A stretch of DNA of 64,000 nucleotides. Source: Thermococcus aggregans. Lineage in GTDB: Archaea; Methanobacteriota_B; Thermococci; Thermococcales; Thermococcaceae. The notes under the pieces are model-generated. The model saw only the letters and a list, made by a program, of their open reading frames with translations. It searched no databases and was not told the origin of the DNA. Both the position numbers and the translations under genes were made by a program. The number at the start of each line of letters is the position of its first letter. The first letter of the stretch is position 1. The stretch spans positions 1,477,054-1,541,053 of the forward strand of contig NZ_CP099582.1 of NCBI RefSeq assembly GCF_024022995.1. The letters run 5' to 3'. Below are positions 16,885 to 23,908 of the stretch, piece by piece.

Positions 16885-18086
16885 TTCTCCTTCACCTCCT
16901 TTTGTTCTTCAAGGAACTTCCTGACGTAGTCCGGCACTTTATAGTTGCCCTTTGGATCCCCAACCAAAAACCCTAACCGTATGAGTTCTTCAAGATGTTC
17001 ATAAACCTGAACTCCCGGCTTTTTAACTTCCTTAGCAACTTGAATATAGCTCACTGGTCCGCCGTTGAACTTATACACTATAACCTCTACAAGGTCTCTG
17101 TACTCCTTGGGAATCCTTGTCAAGTATTCTTCAAGGCTCTTGGGCTCCTCCAGGATTGTTGTAACAACGTAATCGTCTATCGGGTCGAATTTGTGCTTGC
17201 TAGCTTCGCTTAAAACGTAATGCAGGAGTCTCAAAATCTGTCTCGGGTTGCCCTTTGCAAGCTCATGGATAAGCCTTATTGCATCTTCTGTAAAGGGATA
17301 TATCGGATCGTCCGTGTCCCTTATCCTAACCTTGTTGAGCCTCTTCTTAACGAGCTCAAAGGTCTCCTCAAGGCTCATTGGTCTAAGCTTGAACTCATAG
17401 TGAAGCCTCATAAAGAACGCTGGAAAGAGTTTAGAATATTCCTCATACGCCTCTGGCACGCATGCAAAGGCAAAAATGCATCCAGGAGGCATGTTGCTTA
17501 TAAAGTGTCTAAGCATCTCGAAGAATAAGATTTTATCTTGCTCACTTGCTGTCTGCATGTTTTCAAGCTCATCCAGCAAGAGGGCGGAATAAGGATACTT
17601 GCTGAGCTCCTTTGTAAGCATCTCTGCAATATCCCTCGATTTGTATTCTTTTGTTGAAGAGAGCATTTTTTCGAGCCTGTCTATAAAGCCGAGCTTCTTT
17701 GAGAGATTCTCGAAAAAGATGTTAGTCCTTGTCTTTGGGGGCTTCAGTCCGTTGAACATGTCCCTTGTAAGTTTTAGGATATCGTTTGTGTCCACTTTGA
17801 TGTAGATGGGCTTTCCTCCCTGTTCTAACATCGCCCTATAGATGGTTTTGAGTCTCTGGGTTTTTCCCATTCCAAGTGGACCGACTATGGAAAAGGCTAT
17901 TGAGCTTTTATTTCCTATGACCTCTGAGATTATCATCGAGAGGCGCATGTCCACCTCTTGATAAACGTGTATGCTTTCCACATCCTCTATCCCTTCACTT
18001 GCCAACTGTTCGAAAGGATTTTTCGCCAGACCGTAGACTTCATAAGAGGGAGGGGAATAAACTTTAAGTGTGCTTGGTCTTTCCAT
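16881..18086 (-). CDS. AAA+ ATPase, Orc1/Cdc6-like, with C-terminal winged helix
   Basis: 401 residues from MERPSTLKVY. Walker A is GPLGMGKT at 69-76, Walker B is ALLLDE at 168-173, and a sensor-like region and lid end with KGNPRQILRLL near 285. The last 80 residues (QVAKEVK and QVYEHLEELIRLGFLV) look like a winged-helix DNA-binding domain. The layout recalls Orc1/Cdc6 or the archaeal ATPase/HTH families, but the sequence is not a canonical replication initiator. The ATG at 18086 with GTGGG upstream is preferred to a TTG at 18098. It is coupled to a downstream membrane hydrolase gene, an unexplained pairing. Confidence 0.75.
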   Translation of the reverse strand: MERPSTLKVYSPPSYEVYGLAKNPFEQLASEGIEDVESIHVYQEVDMRLSMIISEVIGNKSSIAFSIVGPLGMGKTQRLKTIYRAMLEQGGKPIYIKVDTNDILKLTRDMFNGLKPPKTRTNIFFENLSKKLGFIDRLEKMLSSTKEYKSRDIAEMLTKELSKYPYSALLLDELENMQTASEQDKILFFEMLRHFISNMPPGCIFAFACVPEAYEEYSKLFPAFFMRLHYEFKLRPMSLEETFELVKKRLNKVRIRDTDDPIYPFTEDAIRLIHELAKGNPRQILRLLHYVLSEASKHKFDPIDDYVVTTILEEPKSLEEYLTRIPKEYRDLVEVIVYKFNGGPVSYIQVAKEVKKPGVQVYEHLEELIRLGFLVGDPKGNYKVPDYVRKFLEEQKEVKEK

Positions 18087-18149
18087 TTTACCCACCAACT
18101 CTAAGTTTTAGGCGGGGAGATATATAAGTTTGTCCATGGAGGGAAGAAA

Positions 18150-18644
18150 ATGACGACTCTGCTTGTAACTGTGCCTGGTGGAAGAGAAGGAGATGCCGCT
18201 CTTGAGCTGGAATGGGCACTTGGGGATGTGAAGATAAGGCGAACAAAGTGGAGGGGAGTTCTGATAGCTAGAACGCCCCTAGAGAAAGAAGAAGCCCTTG
18301 AAAGGATCAGAGAGTTCGACACGACGGCTATATTCAAGGTAATACCAATAGAGAAATTCGTTGAGAGCAAAAAAGAAACAATCCTGGATGAGGCTTTCCA
18401 GCTTGCAAGGGAATACATTAAAGAAGGAGACAGCTTTGCGGTAAGGTGCAAAAGAAGGGGCAACTGGATTCGGTCTGGAAAGGAAATAGAGATAGAACTC
18501 GGAGCAAAAATAAAAGAAAGCTTGAAGGCTAGGGTTGACCTTACAAATCCAGACTGGTACGTTTGGATTGAGGTTCTTGGAAAGCAAACGGGTATAAGTG
18601 TCATTAGGCCAGAAGAAATAATAAGGAAAAGAGTGGAATTCTGA
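18150..18644 (+). CDS. THUMP-domain RNA-binding protein (Tan1-like)
   Basis: 164 residues, essentially one THUMP domain with its N-terminal ferredoxin-like part. Typical segments are LLVTVPGGREGDA, FAVRCKRRG and VWIEVLGKQTGIS. THUMP domains bind the acceptor end of tRNA. Stand-alone archaeal members (COG1818) are related to yeast Tan1, which assists tRNA cytidine acetylation, so a role in RNA acetylation is plausible but inferred. GGAGGGAAG lies before the ATG. It is divergent from the AAA ATPase gene with a short shared promoter region, and it is followed by a gene-poor stretch. Confidence 0.8.
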   Translation: MTTLLVTVPGGREGDAALELEWALGDVKIRRTKWRGVLIARTPLEKEEALERIREFDTTAIFKVIPIEKFVESKKETILDEAFQLAREYIKEGDSFAVRCKRRGNWIRSGKEIEIELGAKIKESLKARVDLTNPDWYVWIEVLGKQTGISVIRPEEIIRKRVEF

Positions 18645-18715
18645 ACTACCTTATACCCCTAAAGAAGAAAGAAGATACTCAAAGAATCAAATACCAAAAT
18701 TAGTAGACCTTTTAT

Positions 18716-18850
18716 TTATGCTCCCTTTAAAACTTCAATCATATACTTTCTATCAACAACCTCCACAGATGCAAGACGAATTCCGCTAACTCCTCAACTC
18801 TTCTAGAGGTATTCTGTTGCTTTTTTCTTTTGAATATCTTACTCCCTATG
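18716..18850 (-). pseudogene. Decayed gene remnant in a 385-bp gene-poor stretch
   Basis: Between 18645 and 19029 I see no intact gene. On the minus strand 18716-18781 reads as a protein-like C-terminus (IRLASVEVVDRKYMI, then EVLKGA and a stop). The preceding bases continue in another frame as KRKKQQNTSRRVEELAEF, as if one gene had lost its frame near 18782. Neither piece has a start codon with a ribosome binding site. The rest of the stretch is A+T-rich with no clear RNA motif. The origin is unknown; an old toxin-antitoxin or small regulatory gene is possible but unproven. Confidence 0.3.
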
Positions 18851-19029
18851 ATAGAAAAGAAAATCAAGAACTTTAGTGAAGTGATCAATAAAAGTTTCTC
18901 AAACAATATTTAATATCTTAGCTAAATCCAAAAACTTTTTTCTAATCCCCTTATTCCCTACAGGCGAAGTGCCCTAAAGAGTTCTTGCAAGGCGAAATCT
19001 TTTTCCCACAGTTTACAGTTTATGAAGAT

Positions 19030-19278
19030 CTACTTTTTGAACAACACTTTTAGTTCTCTTTTGTATAGGCCCCAGTTAATACTCAGATGGATAATTATCA
19101 ATATGTTCATTATAGGGCCTAAAATGTTCCTAGCATTAAATAACTCTGCTTTACTTATGCCAAGAAATGTATGCCCAGTTCTTGTTGTGTATAACACTCC
19201 TATCGTAATTATCAAAACAGCGAGGAATACCACGAGCAAAATTGTGGAGAGTATTGCTCGTATTTTTACTATGTTCAT
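19030..19278 (-). CDS. Small membrane protein, DUF4405-like
   Basis: 82 residues from MNIVKIRAIL. Two membrane helices (about 8-30 and 49-70) flank a short loop. The motif IHLSINWGLYK near the end of helix 2 resembles DUF4405-type cytochrome-like membrane domains, in which the His is conserved; haem binding is not shown. GGGAGGG lies about 8 bases before this ATG, which is therefore preferred to the ATG at 19296. The upstream region carries a two-copy 16-bp tandem repeat. It is a single gene with no evident operon partner. Confidence 0.55.
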   Translation of the reverse strand: MNIVKIRAILSTILLVVFLAVLIITIGVLYTTRTGHTFLGISKAELFNARNILGPIMNILIIIHLSINWGLYKRELKVLFKK

Positions 19279-19306
19279 GACATTTCCCTCCCACATGTGT
19301 GCGTTT

Positions 19307-19338
19307 TTAGTATTTTGAGAGATTAGTATTTTGGAGAT
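19307..19338. repeat. Two-copy 16-bp tandem repeat upstream of the DUF4405-like gene
   Basis: TTAGTATTTTG occurs at 19307-19317 and again at 19323-19333, each followed by a purine-rich GAGA/GAGAT segment, giving a 16-bp period. It lies immediately upstream of the small membrane protein gene and may hold duplicated promoter or regulator sites. Confidence 0.5.
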
Positions 19339-19373
19339 AGGAGTATAAAAGCATTATTCCAAACACATTTACG

Positions 19374-20092
19374 TTAAGTGAGTGGCTCTATCTGATAAAC
19401 TGTCTTATCCTCACCAATAGCCTCAAGAAGTCCCCTGTGCCTCCTGACACAGCTCTCGCATTCTCCACAGTGGACGGGCTTCCCATCTTCTGTAAAACCT
19501 CTGGGCATGTAACATGAGTTGGAGTATTCGTATTTTGCGTTGAGTTCCTTCAGAAGCTTTGCTATACCTTTTTTATCGAGGTTAATAAGAGGAGCAACCA
19601 CTTTTACGTCGCTCAATGTCCCGTATTTCAGCATTTCATTAACCTTTTCCACGAACTCGGACGTGTTGTCAGGGAAAGTAGCACCCTCCTCTGCGTTAAA
19701 GCCCACTATAATGTCTCCTCCACCAAGGGCATCTAAAAGTGAAGCGGCAACACTAATCAGCACAAGGTTTCTCGCCGGCACCCAAACACTCTTTGCGGTT
19801 TCCTGGGCTTTCTCCGTGTTTTCTAATTCCTTTGCTGTGACCTTTGGAGTTTCTCCACCAACTAAAGTTGTCCCCCTAAGCTTTGAGAACTCTTCTAAAA
19901 AGTCTAGGCGGATTATTTTAAGCGGAACGCTAAGCTCCTTTGAAAAGAACTCCGCAACTTTGTTCATGACTTTTTCCTCGTTGCTCCCGTAGTTTATTGT
20001 TAGCATGATAACTTCATCGTAGTTCTCCTTTGCCCAATATAGGCATGCAGTACTGTCAAGACCACCGCTAAACAATACCACGGCGCGCTTCA

Positions 20093-20093
<1 letters not shown>
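19374..20093 (-). CDS. queC: 7-cyano-7-deazaguanine (preQ0) synthase QueC
   Basis: 239 residues. The PP-loop SGGLDST at 9-15 and a C-terminal zinc site with C194, C209, C212 and C215 (HCGECESC) are diagnostic. QueC converts 7-carboxy-7-deazaguanine to preQ0 with ATP and ammonia; in archaea preQ0 is the precursor of archaeosine at tRNA position 15. GGAGGTGG precedes the ATG, whose first base position overlaps the vapC stop by one base. It is therefore the third gene of a vapB-vapC-queC operon. No other archaeosine genes are in the window. Confidence 0.95.
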
Positions 20094-20724
<631 letters not shown>

Positions 20725-20729
20725 TCACC

Positions 20730-20754
20730 ATAGTATAGTATGGTTTTATACTAT
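20730..20754. promoter_or_regulatory. Promoter and inverted-repeat operator of vapBC-queC
   Basis: ATAGTATA (20730-20737) and TATACTAT (20747-20754) form perfect 8-base arms with a 9-base spacer. The distal arm overlaps the minus-strand TATA-like element ATTTATAGTATAAAA (about 20744-20758). The site begins 12 bases before the vapB ATG, the usual place for a VapB autoregulatory operator. Confidence 0.6.
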
Positions 20755-20761
20755 AAATACC

Positions 20762-20889
20762 TTACTCCAGTGTCTTCTTTGTGCACCTGGCCCACTGCAT
20801 GAAATCATAATTATCATAATTGTTGATTTCAGACGCAAGAATGAGGTTCTCAAAGCGTATCTCGAAGAGCTCGACCTTAAGTCCGCCAT
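20762..20889 (-). pseudogene. Possible frameshifted small gene upstream of vapB
   Basis: On the minus strand GAGGTG followed by an ATG at 20889 opens a frame MADLR that continues for only 47 low-complexity residues and runs into the vapB promoter. Another frame over the same bases reads a more protein-like VELFEIRFENLILASEINN and then NYDNYDFMQWARCTKKTLE before a stop at 20762. Joining them needs one frameshift near 20875. Either a small gene has decayed here or the signal is chance; I do not recognise the sequence. Confidence 0.22.
20800..20831. repeat. Nested palindrome (32 bp)
   Basis: The outer arms TGAAATCA (20800-20807) and TGATTTCA (20824-20831) enclose an inner palindrome AATTATCATAATT, giving almost complete dyad symmetry. 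It lies 80 bases upstream of the vapB start, inside the uncertain small reading frame. It could be an RNA hairpin or a regulator binding site. Confidence 0.5.
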
Positions 20890-20940
20890 CTTGACACCTC
20901 AAAGGGAGAAGAGTTAGTTTGCTATTAAGGTTTTTATCTT

Positions 20941-21309
20941 TTAATTGAACACGAAAGGGAACATAAAGAACCGTACGACGAAGAGTGTCCACATCACAAG
21001 GGTAAACCCCGCGCCGAGCTTTATGACTGTTTTAATAATCGAAAGCTCCTCAATTCTTGAGTCAAATTTAATCAGAAAATATGACATGAAGCCCCATATG
21101 ACTATCCCAAATGTCCAGAGCTTATACGAGAAAAATGGAATTAAAATCCAGGGAAAAAGCGCAAAAGCATGAAAAAGAGGCGAGAAGGGAATGTGATTTG
21201 GGTCATGAAGGTATCTAAAGTAATCCTGAGCGAAGCTTAACAAAGCTATCACAAGTGTCGTTGAAAGATAGCCGAAGGCAACATATTTGAGCTTATCTCT
21301 AAGCATCAT
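20941..21309 (-). CDS. Small multi-pass membrane protein, unknown
   Basis: 122 residues with three or four membrane segments (about 11-28, 45-60, 66-84 and 96-120) and a polar loop DYFRYLHDPNHIP between the first two. No family is recognised. The ATG at 21309 has no ribosome binding site, and a TATA-like ATTAAATACTT lies roughly 30 bases upstream, so the transcript is probably leaderless. A TTG or other weaker start is unlikely given the good hydrophobic start at MMLRDKLKYVAFG. It is the gene nearest downstream of SRP RNA on the same strand. Confidence 0.6.
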   Translation of the reverse strand: MMLRDKLKYVAFGYLSTTLVIALLSFAQDYFRYLHDPNHIPFSPLFHAFALFPWILIPFFSYKLWTFGIVIWGFMSYFLIKFDSRIEELSIIKTVIKLGAGFTLVMWTLFVVRFFMFPFVFN

Positions 21310-21553
21310 CGCAATACAATTTAATTTTTAAGTTAAGTATTTAATGCTTGTTGTTCTTGGGAATGTTTTTCAGAGGTTTTCTATGAGAATACTAATAAGC
21401 TCCAGTGTGAACAAACGGCACTCTCCCTTTTCTTTGCGAGTTCCATTGAAGTCCGTGTAACCGAGTTAGGGAGCAGTGTATTGGGTTCCTGTTACGAGCC
21501 GAAGCTTAGAACTTTGTGAAAAGAACTCCAGTTTAAGTGTGTCGAATCTTTTT

Positions 21554-21871
21554 ACGGCGGCGGACACGCCCGAGGGTGGGAACCCTCCTCCAGCGGCTTC
21601 CACCGAGACTTGCTCGCCCCCGCTACCCCACGAGCGCCGAACGTCCCGCCTACCGCTGCTCCCTTCCGGGCCTTGCGGGGTTCGGCGAGCAAAGGGAGTT
21701 AACGGAGCCCTTCAGCTCCGCCCCTCCCACCGCCGGCCCCGTGGGACAGGGGCTCATGGCTCCTCTCGGCTTCCGCCGCTGGATTTGGGAACCGCCCCTC
21801 GGACTTCGGCCCCCGCATATCGGCGGTTTCGGGTATAGGGGACGCCGAACCCCCCGGCCTAGTCCGCCGCC
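21554..21871 (-). ncRNA. Signal recognition particle 7S RNA
   Basis: A roughly 318-nt block of very high G+C in an A+T-rich genome. On the minus strand the ends pair: GGCGGCGGAC at the 5' end with GTCCGCCGCC at the 3' end. The conserved domain IV loop with GGCCCGGAAGGGAGCAGC lies at about 21653-21672, which is diagnostic for SRP RNA and is the SRP54-binding site. The 5' domain has the GGGGGGTTCGGCG segment expected for Alu-like helices. A TATA box at 21894-21901 lies about 25 bases upstream of the 5' end. Ends are estimated to within a few bases. It directs membrane and secreted proteins with SRP19 and SRP54. Confidence 0.95.
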
Positions 21872-21893
21872 ATTTAATACTATCCGTGAAGAG

Positions 21894-21901
21894 TATATAA
21901 A
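21894..21901 (-). promoter_or_regulatory. TATA box of the SRP RNA gene
   Basis: The minus strand reads TTTATATA within CCTTTATATACTC, a strong archaeal TATA box preceded by an A-rich BRE-like segment. Its centre is about 26 bases upstream of the inferred SRP RNA 5' end at 21871. Confidence 0.75.
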
Positions 21902-21948
21902 GGTTTTGTAATACTATTCACCCATCTAGAACAAAGCCACATCCCAAG

Positions 21949-22536
21949 TTATTCCCTCTTAGACTCCCCTGTCATCACGGCAGAGGCTATCATATGGGCC
22001 AGCCTTAAAGGTTCGGGTATAAGAGAGCTCTTCTGGGTTAGTTTTATTATTTCCTCAGCCTGTTCTGGTGGAATTCCATAAGCCTGGTAAAAAATCTTCC
22101 CCGGGATTAACTCCCTTATCTCCCCCGCTTTTTTGAGGAGGGCTATTCTTTCATGTGCATCAGCAAAATGTTTTTTCAATGCGTTTTCCATTGCCTCTAA
22201 ATCAGGCTTTTTCCTTATCACCACTATCACTGGCAGTCCAGTTTCCTTGCTAAGCTTTTCGATATCGACAACGTTGAACCCCGCATACGTTATTCCCTTG
22301 AGCATTATAACCCGCAAATCCTTAAATCGGGAGTTGTTTATAGCATCGATCATTTTCTCTGTTGAATCTCTCCCATCAACTTCAATCCATCTCGTGACAA
22401 TCCCAACGATATCTTGCGAGCCTTTCATGATAACTCCAACCAAAATGGTCTTCTCCCGCTTAAGTTTAGATTTAAAAGAAAAGGTGCCATCATCAAAGCC
22501 AATAACCCTTATTTGCGGCTTTACTTTCCTTATCAT
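21949..22536 (-). CDS. DUF99 (UPF0215) family protein, endonuclease V-like fold
   Basis: 195 residues with the DUF99 signature [11 protein letters not shown] at the N-terminus and [17 protein letters not shown] in the middle. The family is archaeal and is related in fold to endonuclease V and other RNase H-like nucleases; its substrate is not known. AGAGGTAAC precedes the ATG at 22536, which overlaps the cutA stop by 4 bases, so cutA-DUF99 is a coupled pair. The C-terminus ends with a conserved-looking [16 protein letters not shown] helix. Complete and normal in length. Confidence 0.85.
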   Translation of the reverse strand: MIRKVKPQIRVIGFDDGTFSFKSKLKREKTILVGVIMKGSQDIVGIVTRWIEVDGRDSTEKMIDAINNSRFKDLRVIMLKGITYAGFNVVDIEKLSKETGLPVIVVIRKKPDLEAMENALKKHFADAHERIALLKKAGEIRELIPGKIFYQAYGIPPEQAEEIIKLTQKSSLIPEPLRLAHMIASAVMTGESKRE

Positions 22537-22838
22537 TTTGTTACCTCTAAAAGCCAGTCCAAATATTCTTTGTTGACGTGATCCACGTCTATTCTTATTA
22601 TCGCCGGCACAGAATACGGGTGAAGCTCCTTTAGAGCCTCTTTGAGCTCACTCCAAAGCTCAACTTTTGTTTTCAGTATTGCCCCAACTTCTTTGTCTTC
22701 TTCAATCTTCCCCTCCCACCAGTAAAAAGCTTTGTGCTCCCTTAGATTTGCACAGGCAACTAACTTTCTTTCCAACAGCTCTTTTATTATTTTTTCAGCG
22801 CTCTCCCAGTCAGGAAATGTTGTATATACAAGGATCAT
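22533..22838 (-). CDS. cutA: Divalent-cation tolerance protein CutA1
   Basis: About 101 residues from [16 protein letters not shown]. The family pattern is complete: [21 protein letters not shown], and [14 protein letters not shown]. CutA1 is a very stable trimer implicated in copper and other divalent-metal tolerance, though its molecular role is unsettled. Homology favours this ATG, yet ATG codons at 22847 and 22859 are also in frame and lie near GGGATGTG. It is divergent from acylphosphatase across a compact shared promoter region. Confidence 0.92.
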   Translation of the reverse strand: MILVYTTFPDWESAEKIIKELLERKLVACANLREHKAFYWWEGKIEEDKEVGAILKTKVELWSELKEALKELHPYSVPAIIRIDVDHVNKEYLDWLLEVTK

Positions 22839-22918
22839 TTCTCCCATTTCACATCCCAAAAAAGTTCGAGAAGATAAACTTAAATTTTATGGAAGTTACT
22901 TTTAATGGGGGTTAGGAT

Positions 22919-23194
22919 ATGGAGATAGTAAGAGCACATTTAAGGATATATGGTCGGGTGCAAGGAGTGGGCTTTAGATGGAGTATGCAGAGAGAAGCAA
23001 AGAAACTTGGTGTTAACGGGTGGGTAAGGAATCTACCCGATGGCAGTGTAGAGGCAGTAGTCGAAGGGGAAAGGGAGAGAGTTGAGGCGTTAATTGCATG
23101 GGCGCATCAGGGGCCTCCTCTGGCAAAAGTCACTAGAGTAGAGATTACTTGGGAAGAGCCAAAAGGAGAAAAAGGATTTAGGGTTATAGGCTAA
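22919..23194 (+). CDS. acyP: Acylphosphatase
   Basis: 91 residues with the full acylphosphatase signature: [17 protein letters not shown] with the catalytic arginine, then [17 protein letters not shown] with the catalytic asparagine. It hydrolyses carboxyl-phosphate bonds. GGGGTTAGG precedes the ATG, and a TATA-like ACTTAAATTTTA lies about 35 bases upstream. It overlaps the convergent ACT-domain regulator gene by 4 bases. Confidence 0.95.
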   Translation: MEIVRAHLRIYGRVQGVGFRWSMQREAKKLGVNGWVRNLPDGSVEAVVEGERERVEALIAWAHQGPPLAKVTRVEITWEEPKGEKGFRVIG

Positions 23195-23784
23195 TGTTTG
23201 TAGTTTAGATTCTCAATAACAACTTTTTTAGGACAATAATTGACTTCACAGTGGCTGCATACAATTTTTTCTTTGCTCTTTTCTGGGGTGTGAAGAACGA
23301 GCTTTTTAAACCCGGGGATGTCCTTTATCTTCATGAAAACATCTACCGGCAGAGTTCCATCTATAACGATGTACGCTTTTGCATCCTCTTGTCTGAGGTT
23401 CCTACTGAAGATTTCCATGACTGGAACACCACTCTCGTAAAGATATTCAAGCAACTCTGAAAGGGCGCGAGAGTACTCCTCTTTATCGAATTCTATTTCA
23501 AGAACTTCCCATCCCATGATAGGGGCAACATTTACGAGGCTTGGTAGGGGATTAAGTCTTTCAAATATCATCCGCAGAGGATATGTGTTTTCAATGTAAT
23601 CTATTGTGTGATAGATTATTTTTCTATTCACGCCTATTATACGGGAAAGTTCGCTTATTGGCACCTCGACATCTCTCAAATAAATTTTTCCATTTCTTAC
23701 ACTTAATCCGTTTTCAAAAAGAAACTCAGCAACTTTCCTCCTGGCTGGAAAGTTCTTAAAGTAAGCCTCCAATATAAGCATCAT
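23191..23784 (-). CDS. ACT-domain regulator of amino acid metabolism (COG2150-type)
   Basis: 197 residues from [17 protein letters not shown]. The first 75 residues hold an HTH-like segment ([21 protein letters not shown]), and the middle contains an ACT-like alpha/beta domain ([16 protein letters not shown] to [11 protein letters not shown]). The C-terminus has a cysteine cluster, [13 protein letters not shown]. The layout matches archaeal proteins annotated as regulators of amino acid metabolism with an ACT domain. GAGGTGG precedes the chosen ATG; earlier in-frame codons lack a ribosome binding site. Which amino acid is sensed is unknown. Confidence 0.75.
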   Translation of the reverse strand: MMLILEAYFKNFPARRKVAEFLFENGLSVRNGKIYLRDVEVPISELSRIIGVNRKIIYHTIDYIENTYPLRMIFERLNPLPSLVNVAPIMGWEVLEIEFDKEEYSRALSELLEYLYESGVPVMEIFSRNLRQEDAKAYIVIDGTLPVDVFMKIKDIPGFKKLVLHTPEKSKEKIVCSHCEVNYCPKKVVIENLNYKH

Positions 23785-23908
23785 TTTTGACCACCTCTTA
23801 TACAATGTTGTGTACAGATGAATATTTAAGTTTTTCTCCACAGTTCAAAGAGACAATCTTTTTAAAGCATCCAAAATCTTAATAAAACACGTAAGTGAAG
23901 TGAGGGTG

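Noticed and set aside
18101-18604. A 167-residue minus-strand frame opposite the THUMP gene
   Set aside because: It is antisense to a clear family member with a good ribosome binding site; its translation is Ser/Leu-rich with no recognisable domain.
21476-21911. Two long plus-strand open frames over the G+C-rich block
   Set aside because: They lie across the SRP RNA gene; the Pro/Arg-rich translations result from G+C-rich RNA sequence, and the pairing ends and domain IV motif are on the minus strand.
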